A stretch of 64,000 nt of DNA from Pseudomonas cremoricolorata DSM 17059 = NBRC 16634 (lineage in GTDB: Bacteria; Pseudomonadota; Gammaproteobacteria; Pseudomonadales; Pseudomonadaceae): assembly GCF_000425745.1 (NCBI RefSeq), contig NZ_KE384442.1, positions 66,968 through 130,967 on the forward strand, read 5' to 3'. The first letter of the stretch is position 1, and every line of letters begins with the position of its first letter. The translations under genes and the position numbers were made by a program. Under the pieces are notes generated by a model. It was not told where the DNA came from and made no database searches. It worked only from the letters and a program-made list of their open reading frames with translations. Positions 1-7,933 of the stretch are shown piece after piece.

Positions 1-441
1 GCCGCCCAGGCCAGCATGCAGCAGAGCTTCAAGGCGCTCACCCCCGATTGCACCCAGGCTGTCGAAAATGACGTGCTGATGATCGAAAACCGTGAAATTC
101 ACGCCCTGCGCACCTGCGAGGACGTTGCCTGGTTCGATTTCCGTGCCCTGTGCGACGGCCCGCGTAGCCAGAACGACTACATCGAGCTGGGCAAGATCTT
201 CCATGCCGTGTTGCTGAGCAACGTCGAGCAGATGAGCGTCACCACCGACGACATCGCCCGACGCTTCATCAACATGGTCGATGAGTTCTACGACCGCAAC
301 GTCAAGCTGATCATCTCTGCCGAGGTCGAGCTCAAAGACCTCTATACCGGTGGCCGGTTGAGCTTCGAGTTCCAGCGTACCCTCAGCCGTTTGCTGGAAA
401 TGCAGTCCCACGAGTTCCTCGCTCGGGCGCATAAGCCTTGA
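1..441 (+). CDS. zapE: Cell division protein ZapE (AFG1-like ATPase), C-terminal part
   Basis: This is the last 146 codons of a gene whose 5' part lies before the window. The frame is open from base 1, so the ATG at 16 is internal. The sequence (IENREIHALRTCEDVAWFDF, then FHAVLLSNVEQMSV and a C-terminal arginine-rich RRFINMVDEFYDRNVK stretch) is typical of the C-terminal half of the AFG1/ZapE P-loop ATPases, which act at the division site. The Walker A and B motifs would be upstream and cannot be seen. In pseudomonads zapE lies a few genes before rplM, as here. A terminator follows at 539-570. Confidence 0.85.
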   Translation, partial: AAQASMQQSFKALTPDCTQAVENDVLMIENREIHALRTCEDVAWFDFRALCDGPRSQNDYIELGKIFHAVLLSNVEQMSVTTDDIARRFINMVDEFYDRNVKLIISAEVELKDLYTGGRLSFEFQRTLSRLLEMQSHEFLARAHKP

Positions 442-444
442 GGG

Positions 445-553
445 CAGCTGCAAGCTTGTAGCTGCAAGCGACAAGAAAAAGCCAGGGCAGACCTCTTCTA
501 CTCAGCTGCAAGCTTGTAGCTACAAGCGACAAGAAAAAGCCAGAGCAGACCTC
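445..553. repeat. Two tandem 51-bp repeat units (58-bp period)
   Basis: Units at 445-495 and 503-553 are identical except for two substitutions. Each begins with a short palindromic part (cagctgcaagcttgtagct) followed by cgacaagaaaaagccag. An inverted copy of the palindromic part (gcttgcagcttgcagctc) lies at 583-600, so the block is bounded by opposed copies. It fills the space between two convergent genes. The style resembles REP-type intergenic repeats of pseudomonads, but family membership is not shown. Confidence 0.75.
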
Positions 554-570
554 GTCTGCCCTGGCTTTTT
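539..570 (+). terminator. Rho-independent terminator of zapE
   Basis: The stem pairs 539-550 with 554-565 (gccagagcagac / gtctgccctggc, one A-C mismatch) around a ctc loop, followed by five T and a further T-rich run to 582. Its left arm is the end of the second 51-bp repeat unit. It stands between convergent zapE and the AraC-type regulator gene. Confidence 0.8.
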
Positions 571-604
571 GCTTTTGCTTTTGCTTGCAGCTTGCAGCTC
601 ACAA

Positions 605-1609
605 CTAGCCGCTGCTCTCCTGCTGGAACTGCTGGCGATACTGGTTGGGCGATAGCTCTGTGTGCTGGCGGAACAGGCGGGCGAAGAAGCTGGCGTCGTC
701 GTAACCTACTTCGTAACTGATGGTCTTGATGCTTTTGCGGGTGCTGGAAAGCAGGCCTTTGGCCGTTTCGATGCGCAGGCGCTGCAGGTAGTGCAGGGGC
801 TTGTCGCCGGTCGCGCCCTGGAAGCGGCGCATGAAGTTGCGAATGCTCATGCCGTGGTTGCGGGCGACGTCTTCGAAGCGGAACTTGTCGGCGAAGTGCT
901 CTTCCAGCCAGTGCTGGATCTGCAGGATCAACAGGTCCTGGTGCAGTTTCTGCCCGCCAAAGCCCATGCGCCCCGGGGTGTAGTTGCGCTGCACCTCATA
1001 GAGGATGTCACGAGCCACGGCGCGGGCCACGTTGGCGCCGCAGAAACGTTCGATCAGGTAGATGTACAGGTCGCACGCCGAGGTGGTGCCGCCGGCGCAG
1101 TAGAGGTTGTCGGCGTCGGTGAGGTGCTTGTCCTGGTTCAGCCTTACCGTGGGAAAGCGCTCGGCGAAGCTGTTGAAAAAGCGCCAGTAGGTGGTCGCTT
1201 CCTTGCCGTCGAGCAATCCCGCCTCGGCCAGCCAGAACACACCGCTGGCCTCACCACAGAGCACCGCGCCGCGGGCGTGCTGCTCGCGCAACCAGGGCAA
1301 CACCTGGGGGGTGCGCGCCAGCAGGCTATCGAAGTCGTCCCAGAAGGCCGGCAGGATGATCACGTCGGTATCGTCCAGGCCGCCATCGACCGGTATGCGT
1401 ACGTTGCTGAAACTGTCCACAGGCTGGCCGTCAGGGCTGACCAGGCGAATCTCGAACATCGGCTGCAGGCTCAGGCCCAGTTGCCGGCTGTAGCGCAGAC
1501 TGGCCAGGTGGAAGAAGTCCTTGGCCTGCATCAGGGTGAAGGCGAACACGTTGTCGGTCGCCAGAATGCTGACGCGCCGTAACGAAGAGCTGGCTTGAAT
1601 GGGCATCAT
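605..1609 (-). CDS. GlxA-family AraC-type transcriptional regulator
   Basis: A 334-residue regulator with an N-terminal DJ-1/PfpI-like (class I amidotransferase-like) domain at about residues 12-190 and an AraC double helix-turn-helix domain at about 230-325 (FRFEDVARNHGMSIRNFMRR, then ISYEVGYDDASFFARLFRQH). A cysteine sits at the usual nucleophile elbow (C118 in VLCGEASG). Relatives such as CdhR, GbdR and ArgR sense amino acids or quaternary amines; the ligand here is unknown. The start is one of two adjacent ATGs (1609 or 1606). It is in the same orientation as tas upstream, 114 bp away, and could be co-transcribed with it. Confidence 0.85.
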   Translation of the reverse strand: MMPIQASSSLRRVSILATDNVFAFTLMQAKDFFHLASLRYSRQLGLSLQPMFEIRLVSPDGQPVDSFSNVRIPVDGGLDDTDVIILPAFWDDFDSLLARTPQVLPWLREQHARGAVLCGEASGVFWLAEAGLLDGKEATTYWRFFNSFAERFPTVRLNQDKHLTDADNLYCAGGTTSACDLYIYLIERFCGANVARAVARDILYEVQRNYTPGRMGFGGQKLHQDLLILQIQHWLEEHFADKFRFEDVARNHGMSIRNFMRRFQGATGDKPLHYLQRLRIETAKGLLSSTRKSIKTISYEVGYDDASFFARLFRQHTELSPNQYRQQFQQESSG

Positions 1610-1723
1610 TGTCGTTGTTCTTATAAGGGAGAGTGGTCAAGTCTTGGCTGGATCGTCTTAGCTTTTCTCCGTGCTGTCCAGCCTCGGCAACCTGCGCGGG
1701 GCCGCCAGGCGGCCCCGGCGGGG

Positions 1724-2764
1724 TCATGGTGCAGGATTGGGCTGTTCCTGATGAACCGCTTCGAGGGCAGCGAGCAGTTCTTCGCTGAGCGTCAGGGCGG
1801 CGCTGTCGAGGTTGCTTTGCAGCTGGTCGAGGCGGGTGGCGCCGATGATGTTGCTGGTCACGAAAGGCTGGCGAGTGACGAAGGCCAGGGCCATCTGCGC
1901 CGGGTCCAGGCCGTGCTCGCGGGCCAACTGCACATAGCGACTGCACGCCTGCACAGTTTGCGGATTGGAGTATCGGGCAAAGCGGCTGAACAGGGTCAGG
2001 CGCGCGTCGGCCGGGCGAGCGCCGTTCTCGTACTTGCCCGAGAGCATGCCGAACGCCAGGGGCGAGTAGGCCAGCAAGCCGCACTGCTCGCGAATGGCAA
2101 CTTCCGCCAGGCCCACCTCGAAGCTGCGATTGAGCAGGTTGTAGGGGTTCTGGATCGACACCGCCCGTGGCCAGCCGCGGCTTTCGGCCAGTTGCAGGAA
2201 TTTCATGGTGCCCCATGGCGTTTCATTGGACAGGCCAATGTGGCGAATCTTGCCGGCGCGCACCTGTTCATCCAGCACCTCGAGGGTTTCTTCGATGGGC
2301 GTGAAAAGATCGTTGGGCAGGTGCTGATAGCCGAGCTTGCCGAAGAAGTTGGTGTTGCGCTCGGGCCAGTGCAGTTGGTACAGGTCGAGGTGGTCGGTCT
2401 GCAGGCGGCGCAGGCTCTCGTCGAGGGCCGCGACGATGTGCTGGCGGTTGTGCTTGAGTTGCCCGTCGCGAATGTGGCTGATGCCGTTGCCCGGGCCTGC
2501 CACCTTGCTGGCGAGAATCCAGCGCTCGCGATCGCCGTGCTTGCGAAACCAGTTGCCGATGATGCGTTCGGTAGCGGCGTAGGTTTCCGGACGTGGCGGC
2601 ACCGGGTACATCTCGGCGGTGTCGATGAAATTGACCCCGGCCTCGCGGGCCAGGGCGATCTGTTCGAAGGCCTGGGCCTGATCGTTCTGCTCGCCCCAGG
2701 TCATCGTGCCCAGGCACAGGGCGCTGACGTTCAGGTCGGTACGGCCAAGCTTGCGGTATTCCAT
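1724..2764 (-). CDS. tas: NADP(H)-dependent aldo-keto reductase Tas
   Basis: A 346-residue (beta/alpha)8-barrel aldo-keto reductase, the same length as E. coli Tas and sharing its signature EMYPVPPRPET and the NPYNLLNRSFEVGLAEV block. The catalytic tetrad is present as D48, Y53, K87 and H132, and the C-terminal GATRLDQLQSN segment is the expected NADPH-binding part. It probably reduces aldehydes or ketones in the cytoplasm; the physiological substrate is unknown. It is followed by the GlxA-type regulator gene on the same strand. Confidence 0.88.
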   Translation of the reverse strand: MEYRKLGRTDLNVSALCLGTMTWGEQNDQAQAFEQIALAREAGVNFIDTAEMYPVPPRPETYAATERIIGNWFRKHGDRERWILASKVAGPGNGISHIRDGQLKHNRQHIVAALDESLRRLQTDHLDLYQLHWPERNTNFFGKLGYQHLPNDLFTPIEETLEVLDEQVRAGKIRHIGLSNETPWGTMKFLQLAESRGWPRAVSIQNPYNLLNRSFEVGLAEVAIREQCGLLAYSPLAFGMLSGKYENGARPADARLTLFSRFARYSNPQTVQACSRYVQLAREHGLDPAQMALAFVTRQPFVTSNIIGATRLDQLQSNLDSAALTLSEELLAALEAVHQEQPNPAP

Positions 2765-2950
2765 GACGCGTTCACTCCTGGAATGGATCGATAATCATCA
2801 AATCAGGTTGATATTCTCTGCGCAATCTGGATAATTACGCGCCTTCGTGCGCTGCGGAAGTGATGCACCGCGATGTACGAGAAACCTTGCCGAATCTGGA
2901 CGCGCCGACCCGAGCCCCCTATAGCGTCCGCATGCGGCTGCGCGCTTGAC

Positions 2951-2979
2951 TTGTCAAGCGATGCACTAACCAGTAAGAT
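2951..2979 (+). promoter_or_regulatory. Sigma-70 promoter of rplM-rpsI
   Basis: TTGTCA (2951-2956) and TAAGAT (2974-2979) are separated by 17 bp, giving a transcript start near 2986 and a short leader of about 38 nt before rplM. The rest of the 259-bp gap between tas and rplM shows nothing else that I can name. Confidence 0.65.
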
Positions 2980-3023
2980 TCGCCGTCTTAATTTTCGCTG
3001 GGCGGCCTCTGAGGCTTTAGAGA

Positions 3024-3452
3024 ATGAAAACTTTTACTGCTAAACCGGAAACAGTAACGCGCGACTGGTTCGTAGTCGACGCCGCTGGCCAGACCCTGGG
3101 TCGTCTGTCCACTGAAATCGCTCGTCGTCTGCGTGGCAAGCACAAGGCAGAATACACTCCTCACGTTGACACCGGCGACTACATCGTCGTGATCAATGCC
3201 GAGCAGGTACGTGTCACTGGTGCCAAAGCTTCGGACAAAATGTACTACTCCCACTCCGGCTTCCCGGGCGGTATCAAGGAAATCAACTTCGAGAAGTTGA
3301 TCGCCAAGGCCCCCGAGCGCGTGATCGAGACCGCGGTCAAAGGCATGCTGCCTAAGAACCCGCTGGGTCGCGACATGTACCGCAAGCTGAAAGTGTACGC
3401 GGGTGCTACCCACCCACACACTGCTCAGCAGCCTCAAGAACTGAAGATCTAA
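3024..3452 (+). CDS. rplM: 50S ribosomal protein L13
   Basis: This 142-residue protein is L13, an early-assembly protein of the large ribosomal subunit. It shows the family features WFVVDAAGQTLGRLSTEIA, the HVDTGDYIVVINAE block, and KGMLPKNPLGR followed by the YAGATHPHTAQQP tail. It is full length. rpsI follows after 14 bp, the standard bacterial L13-S9 operon, transcribed from the promoter at 2951-2979 and ended by the hairpin at 3881-3911. Confidence 0.98.
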   Translation: MKTFTAKPETVTRDWFVVDAAGQTLGRLSTEIARRLRGKHKAEYTPHVDTGDYIVVINAEQVRVTGAKASDKMYYSHSGFPGGIKEINFEKLIAKAPERVIETAVKGMLPKNPLGRDMYRKLKVYAGATHPHTAQQPQELKI

Positions 3453-3466
3453 CGGGATAGTTCATT

Positions 3467-3859
3467 ATGTCGGCGACTCAAAATTACGGCACTGGCCGTC
3501 GCAAGACCGCAACCGCTCGCGTGTTCCTGCGTCCAGGTACTGGCAACATCTCCATCAACAACCGTCCTCTGGACACCTTCTTCGGCCGCGAAACCGCTCG
3601 CATGGTAGTTCGCCAGCCGCTGGAGCTGACCGAGAACCTCGAGAAGTTCGACATCTACGTCACCGTCGCCGGTGGTGGTGTCAGCGGTCAAGCCGGTGCG
3701 ATCCGCCACGGCATCACCCGCGCTCTGATGGAATACGACGAAGCTCTGCGCCCTGCTCTGCGTCGCGCTGGCTACGTCACCCGCGACGCTCGTGAAGTCG
3801 AGCGTAAGAAAGTGGGTCTGCGTAAAGCGCGTAAGCGTCCTCAGTACTCCAAGCGTTAA
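3467..3859 (+). CDS. rpsI: 30S ribosomal protein S9
   Basis: This 130-residue protein is S9, whose C-terminal tail reaches the P-site tRNA. Diagnostic are the N-terminal YGTGRRKTATARVFLRPG, the GGGVSGQAGAIRHGITRAL motif and the basic C-terminal KARKRPQYSKR tail. It is the second gene of the rplM-rpsI operon, ending 22 bp before a strong terminator. Confidence 0.98.
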   Translation: MSATQNYGTGRRKTATARVFLRPGTGNISINNRPLDTFFGRETARMVVRQPLELTENLEKFDIYVTVAGGGVSGQAGAIRHGITRALMEYDEALRPALRRAGYVTRDAREVERKKVGLRKARKRPQYSKR

Positions 3860-3880
3860 TTTCGCTTCGGCAGTCGAAAA

Positions 3881-3911
3881 AAGCCCGGTTCTCAGGAACC
3901 GGGCTTTTTTT
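3881..3911 (+). terminator. Terminator of the rplM-rpsI operon
   Basis: A perfect 11-bp stem (AAGCCCGGTTC at 3881-3891 with its complement at 3896-3906), a TCAG loop and a run of T to 3911. Confidence 0.93.
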
Positions 3912-4007
3912 ATGCCGCCAACTAACCTTTCCCGTGCCCATGCACCACCTCCTTATAGACGCAGATCAAGCAATGCGAGGGTTGCCGCCGCCGCGCGGTT
4001 AATCACC

Positions 4008-4037
4008 TTGTCACTGTGTGGATTTGTTTCTTACCAT
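4008..4037 (+). promoter_or_regulatory. Candidate sigma-70 promoter of petABC
   Basis: TTGTCA at 4008-4013 and TACCAT at 4032-4037 are 18 bp apart. A small hairpin (GCCTG/CAGGC, 4079-4094) lies in the leader before petA. The match is moderate and is given because the operon needs a promoter after the rpsI terminator. Confidence 0.4.
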
Positions 4038-4121
4038 GGCGGCCAAATTTTGGTGCCACAGACATTACCTAAGTAGATGCCTGTCGTAACAGGCCATGAA
4101 CGCTGATGGGGAGAGGACTGA

Positions 4122-4715
4122 ATGAGTAATGACGGCGTCAATGCAGGGCGGCGCCGCTTCCTTGTAGCTGCCACATCCGTGGTGGGTGCAGCGGGGGCAG
4201 TGGGGGCTGCGGTACCGTTCGTGGGGTCGTGGTTCCCCAGCGCCAAGGCCAAGGCCGCAGGCGCACCAGTGAAAGTCAACATCGCCAAGGTCGAGCCAGG
4301 TCAGCAGATGGTTGCGGAATGGCGAGGCCAGCCCGTGTTCATCGTGCGGCGAACGGCTGAGATCCTCGCTAATCTGAAGAAAATCGAAAGCGACCTTTCT
4401 GACCCCACTTCCAAGGCTTCTGAGCAGCCAGCCTACGTCGATCCGCAAGTGCGCTCGATCAAGCCGGAAATTCTGATTCTGGTCGGGCTGTGCACCCACC
4501 TCGGTTGCTCGCCGACATTCCGCCCTGAAGTCGCTCCGGTCGACCTCGGTCCCAAATGGGTCGGCGGTTATTTCTGCCCCTGCCATGGTTCGCACTACGA
4601 CATGGCTGGGCGCGTCTACAAATCGCAACCCGCCCCGCTCAATTTGCCCGTTCCGCCCCATGCCTATGAGTCGGACGACATCATCGTCATTGGCGTCGAT
4701 CAGGAGAATGCATGA
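4122..4715 (+). CDS. petA: Ubiquinol-cytochrome c reductase, Rieske iron-sulfur subunit
   Basis: The 197-residue Rieske subunit of the cytochrome bc1 complex takes electrons from ubiquinol and passes them to cytochrome c1. The N-terminus carries a twin-arginine signal (RRRFLVAA, residues 10-17) with a hydrophobic anchor at about 15-35. The [2Fe-2S] ligands are in CTHLGC (C124, H126, with C129) and CPCHGSHYD (C152, H155, with C154). A good ribosome site (GGGGAGAGG) precedes the ATG. petB starts 4 nt inside the petA stop region. Confidence 0.97.
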   Translation: MSNDGVNAGRRRFLVAATSVVGAAGAVGAAVPFVGSWFPSAKAKAAGAPVKVNIAKVEPGQQMVAEWRGQPVFIVRRTAEILANLKKIESDLSDPTSKASEQPAYVDPQVRSIKPEILILVGLCTHLGCSPTFRPEVAPVDLGPKWVGGYFCPCHGSHYDMAGRVYKSQPAPLNLPVPPHAYESDDIIVIGVDQENA

Positions 4716-5926
4716 TGAGCAAGTTCATGGAGTGGATCGATGCACGCTTCCCCGCCACGAAGATGTGGGAAGACCACCTGAGCAAGTACTACGCACCGAA
4801 GAACTTCAACTTCCTGTACTTCTTCGGCTCGCTGGCCCTGTTGGTGTTGGTCAACCAGATCGTCACCGGTGTGTGGCTGACCATGAGTTTCACCCCCTCG
4901 GCCGAAGAGGCGTTCGCCTCGGTCGAGTACATCATGCGTGACGTCGAATACGGCTGGATTCTGCGCTACCTGCACTCCACCGGCGCGTCGGCATTCTTCA
5001 TCGTCGTGTACCTGCACATGTTCCGCGGCCTGCTGTATGGCTCTTACCAAAAACCGCGCGAGCTGGTCTGGCTGTTCGGCATGCTGATCTACCTGGCGCT
5101 GATGGCCGAAGCGTTCATGGGCTACCTGCTGCCGTGGGGTCAGATGTCGTACTGGGGTGCCCAGGTGATCATCTCGCTGTTCGGTGCCATCCCGGTGATC
5201 GGCGACGACCTGACCCAGTGGATTCGCGGCGACTACCTGATCTCCGGGATCACCTTGAACCGCTTCTTCGCACTGCATGTCGTGGCTCTGCCGATCGTCA
5301 TTCTCGGGCTGGTGGTGCTGCATATCCTGGCGTTGCATGAAGTGGGTTCGAACAACCCAGACGGTATCGATATCAAGAAGCACAAGGATGAAAACGGTAT
5401 TCCGCTCGACGGCATTCCTTTCCATCCCTACTACACCGTCAAGGACATCGTCGGTGTCGTGGTCTTCCTCTTCGTGTTCTGTTCGGTCGTGTTCTTCTTC
5501 CCGGAAATGGGTGGCTACTTCCTCGAAAAACCCAACTTCGAGCAGGCTAACGCATTCAAGACCCCTGAACACATCGCCCCGGTGTGGTACTTCACTCCGT
5601 TCTACGCAATTCTGCGCGCGGTGCCAGACAAGCTGATGGGTGTGATTGCCATGGGCGCTGCCATCGCTGTGCTGTTCGTCCTGCCCTGGCTGGACCGCAG
5701 TCCGGTGCGCTCAATGCGCTACAAGGGCTGGTTGAGCAAGGTCTTCCTGCTGGTGTTCTGCGTGTCCTTCGTGATTCTCGGAATTCTCGGGGTACTGGCA
5801 CCCACGCCGGGAAGGACCTTGCTCTCGCAGGTTTGTACCTTCCTGTACTTCGCCTACTTCCTGCTGATGCCGTTCTACACCCGGCTCGAAAAGACAAAAC
5901 CGGTTCCGGAAAGGGTGACTGGCTGA
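4715..5926 (+). CDS. petB: Ubiquinol-cytochrome c reductase, cytochrome b subunit
   Basis: The 403-residue cytochrome b is the membrane core of the bc1 complex and holds the two b hemes and the quinol sites. Visible are paired helix histidines (RYLHSTGASAFFIVVYLHMF and FFALHVVALPIV with HILALHEVG) and the PEW-like loop, here APVWYFTPFYAILR. Full length, not fused to cytochrome c1. Two ATGs, 4712 and 4715, are possible; 4715 (MSKFMEW) sits 8 nt after GGAG and is preferred, while 4712 would give an ATGA overlap with petA. Confidence 0.96.
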   Translation: MSKFMEWIDARFPATKMWEDHLSKYYAPKNFNFLYFFGSLALLVLVNQIVTGVWLTMSFTPSAEEAFASVEYIMRDVEYGWILRYLHSTGASAFFIVVYLHMFRGLLYGSYQKPRELVWLFGMLIYLALMAEAFMGYLLPWGQMSYWGAQVIISLFGAIPVIGDDLTQWIRGDYLISGITLNRFFALHVVALPIVILGLVVLHILALHEVGSNNPDGIDIKKHKDENGIPLDGIPFHPYYTVKDIVGVVVFLFVFCSVVFFFPEMGGYFLEKPNFEQANAFKTPEHIAPVWYFTPFYAILRAVPDKLMGVIAMGAAIAVLFVLPWLDRSPVRSMRYKGWLSKVFLLVFCVSFVILGILGVLAPTPGRTLLSQVCTFLYFAYFLLMPFYTRLEKTKPVPERVTG

Positions 5927-6705
5927 TGAAAAAGCTGATTGCTGTACTGTTGTTGGCCGTGATGCCTGCCTTCGCTCTGGGCGCTGAACACGGTGTTGAG
6001 CTGGACAAAGTCGATATCGACCTGACCGACAAGCCGGCCCTGCAAGACGGCGCCCGTACCTTCGCCAACTACTGCATGGGCTGTCACAGCGCCAAGTTCC
6101 AGCGCTACGAGCGGGTGGCCGATGACCTGGGTATTCCCCACGACGTGATGCTCGACAACCTGGTGTTCAGCGGTGCGAAAATCGGCGATCACATGAAGAT
6201 TGGCATGCAGCCGCAAGACGCCAAGACCTGGTTCGGCGCCGCGCCGCCCGATCTCACCCTGGTGGCGCGGGTGCGCGGCGAAGACTGGCTGTACAGCTAC
6301 CTGCGCAGCTTCTACGCCGATCCGTCACGGCCCTATGGCGTGAACAACAAAGTGTTCCCCAACGTCGGCATGCCTAACGTGCTGGTTGGCCTGCAAGGCA
6401 ACCAGGTGATTGGCTGCAAGCAGGTGCAGACGGTGGTCGATGGCAAGAAGCAATTCGACCCGCTGACCGGAAGCCCATTGACCCATGAAGCGTGCGATCA
6501 GCTGACCGTCGAGCCGAATTCCGGTACCCTGACGACCGAGCAGTTCGACGAGAAGGTCAAGAATCTTGTGGCTTTCCTGGCCTATTCGGCCAACCCAGTC
6601 AAACTGGAGAGTCAGCGCATCGGCACCTACGTGTTGTTGTACCTGGCGTTCTTCTTCGTATTTGCCTATTTGCTCAAGCGTGAATACTGGAAGGACGTGC
6701 ACTGA
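5926..6705 (+). CDS. petC: Ubiquinol-cytochrome c reductase, cytochrome c1 subunit
   Basis: The 259-residue cytochrome c1 has a signal peptide (residues 1-20, cleaved after ALGA), one heme c motif CMGCH (C50, C53, H54), the PPDLTLVARVRG and NVGMPNVL blocks that form the heme pocket, and a C-terminal membrane anchor (about residues 234-252) ending in KREYWKDVH. The ATG overlaps the petB stop by one base (TGATG), so translation is probably coupled. It is the last gene of petABC; a long hairpin follows at 6730-6779. Confidence 0.96.
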   Translation: MKKLIAVLLLAVMPAFALGAEHGVELDKVDIDLTDKPALQDGARTFANYCMGCHSAKFQRYERVADDLGIPHDVMLDNLVFSGAKIGDHMKIGMQPQDAKTWFGAAPPDLTLVARVRGEDWLYSYLRSFYADPSRPYGVNNKVFPNVGMPNVLVGLQGNQVIGCKQVQTVVDGKKQFDPLTGSPLTHEACDQLTVEPNSGTLTTEQFDEKVKNLVAFLAYSANPVKLESQRIGTYVLLYLAFFFVFAYLLKREYWKDVH

Positions 6706-6729
6706 CCTCACAGTCTCTTCTGGAGGTTG

Positions 6730-6779
6730 AACGCGCCCCGGGGCGTCCTGGTCTTGACCAGTGCGCCCCGGGGCGCGTT
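6730..6779 (+). terminator. Long GC-rich hairpin between petC and sspA
   Basis: Arms 6730-6753 and 6756-6779 are complementary over 24 positions with two mismatches, leaving only a TT at the tip. Each arm contains the 12-bp palindrome CGCCCCGGGGCG. The right arm ends in GTTT and is followed by TGCGTTTATGGTTTTAT, so it can act as a terminator or attenuator between petABC and sspAB. It starts 24 bp after petC. Confidence 0.7.
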
Positions 6780-6823
6780 TGCGTTTATGGTTTTATCCGC
6801 ATCGCTATGCGAGGAGGCGCTTC

Positions 6824-7447
6824 ATGGCCGTGACCAATCGGTTGGCCTGCTACTCGGACCCCGCTGATCACTATTCACATCGGGTTCGCCTTGTGCTCGC
6901 AGAGAAAGGCGTCAGCGTGCAGATCATCGATGTCGATGCTGCGCGTATACCGCCAAAGCTGGCGGAAGTGAACCCCTACGGCAGCGTGCCGACCCTGGTT
7001 GATCGCGACCTTGCGTTGTACGAGCCTTCGGTGGTGATGGAATACCTGGAAGAGCGCTACCCACACCCGCCATTGATGCCGGTCTACCCGGTAGCTCGTG
7101 GGAATACGCGTTTGCTCATGCACAGGATTCAACGAGACTGGTGTTCGCTGGCCGATGTGATTCTCGATGCGCGCAGCCCTCAGGCAGCTCGCGACGAGGC
7201 GCGCAAGGCCCTGCGTGAGAGCCTGATCGGCGTATCGGCGCTGTTCGGCGAGTTCACCTGCTTCATGAGCGAGGAGCAAAGCCTGGTCGATTGCTGTCTA
7301 TTGCCCATACTATGGCGATTGCCAACCATGGGTATCGAATTACCGCGGCAGGCAAAGCCGCTGCTGGATTACATGGAGCGACAGTTCGCCCGTCCTTGTT
7401 TCCAGGCGAGCCTGTCATCCGTTGAACGCGAAATACGCAATATTTAA
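6824..7447 (+). CDS. sspA: Stringent starvation protein A
   Basis: A 207-residue glutathione-transferase-fold protein that binds RNA polymerase rather than acting as an enzyme. The N-terminal thioredoxin-like part (LACYSDPADHYSHRVRLVLAEK, then NPYGSVPTLVDRDL and YEPSVVMEYLEERYPHP) and the all-helical C-terminal half match SspA. The ATG at 6824 is chosen because a strong GAGGAG lies 7 nt before it. It is followed 10 bp later by sspB, the usual pair. SspA affects stationary-phase, acid and virulence gene expression in relatives. Confidence 0.95.
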   Translation: MAVTNRLACYSDPADHYSHRVRLVLAEKGVSVQIIDVDAARIPPKLAEVNPYGSVPTLVDRDLALYEPSVVMEYLEERYPHPPLMPVYPVARGNTRLLMHRIQRDWCSLADVILDARSPQAARDEARKALRESLIGVSALFGEFTCFMSEEQSLVDCCLLPILWRLPTMGIELPRQAKPLLDYMERQFARPCFQASLSSVEREIRNI

Positions 7448-7457
7448 GGAGCCGGTG

Positions 7458-7883
7458 ATGAACTCCAGTCGCCCCTATCTGGTTAGAGCGCTGTACGAGT
7501 GGATCGTCGACAACGATTGCACACCCCACATGCTGGTCAACGCCGAATACCCGGCGGTCCAGGTTCCCGACGGCTTTGCCAGTGATGGCCAGATCGTCCT
7601 CAACATCTCCCCAAGTGCGGTGCGCAACCTGCACATGGACAACGACGCGGTGAGCTTCGAGGGCCGCTTTGGCGGCGTTGCCCATAGCCTGTACGTACCG
7701 AGCGGCGCGATCCTGGGTATCTACGCTCGAGAGAACGGCCAGGGCATGGTCTTCGAGCTGGAGCCGGTGGAAGACGCCGATGACCTGCTGGAGGCTGAAG
7801 AAGTCGACGGCGATGATTCGCCGGACGATGGTGGGCAGCCACCACGGCCCAGCGGTCGACCAAGTCTGAAGGTGGTCAAGTAA
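7458..7883 (+). CDS. sspB: ClpXP protease specificity-enhancing factor SspB
   Basis: A 141-residue adaptor that delivers ssrA-tagged proteins to ClpXP. The folded N-terminal domain (about 1-110; RPYLVRALYEWIVDN, TPHMLVN, VPSGAILGIYARENGQGM) is followed by an acidic, flexible linker (EDADDLLEAEEVDGDD) and a short C-terminal tail RPSLKVVK that matches the ClpX-binding (XB) peptide. AAGGA lies 7 nt before the ATG. It forms an operon with sspA and ends at a strong terminator. Confidence 0.95.
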   Translation: MNSSRPYLVRALYEWIVDNDCTPHMLVNAEYPAVQVPDGFASDGQIVLNISPSAVRNLHMDNDAVSFEGRFGGVAHSLYVPSGAILGIYARENGQGMVFELEPVEDADDLLEAEEVDGDDSPDDGGQPPRPSGRPSLKVVK

Positions 7884-7885
7884 CG

Positions 7886-7915
7886 AAAAAGGCGATCCTG
7901 ATGGATCGCCTTTTT
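7886..7915. terminator. Bidirectional terminator between sspB and dolP
   Basis: A perfect 13-bp stem, 7886-7898 with 7903-7915 (AAAAAGGCGATCC), around TGAT. The A run on one side and the T run on the other make it usable by both convergent genes. Confidence 0.92.
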
Positions 7916-7933
7916 ATTTGCCGCCGCGCCGAT

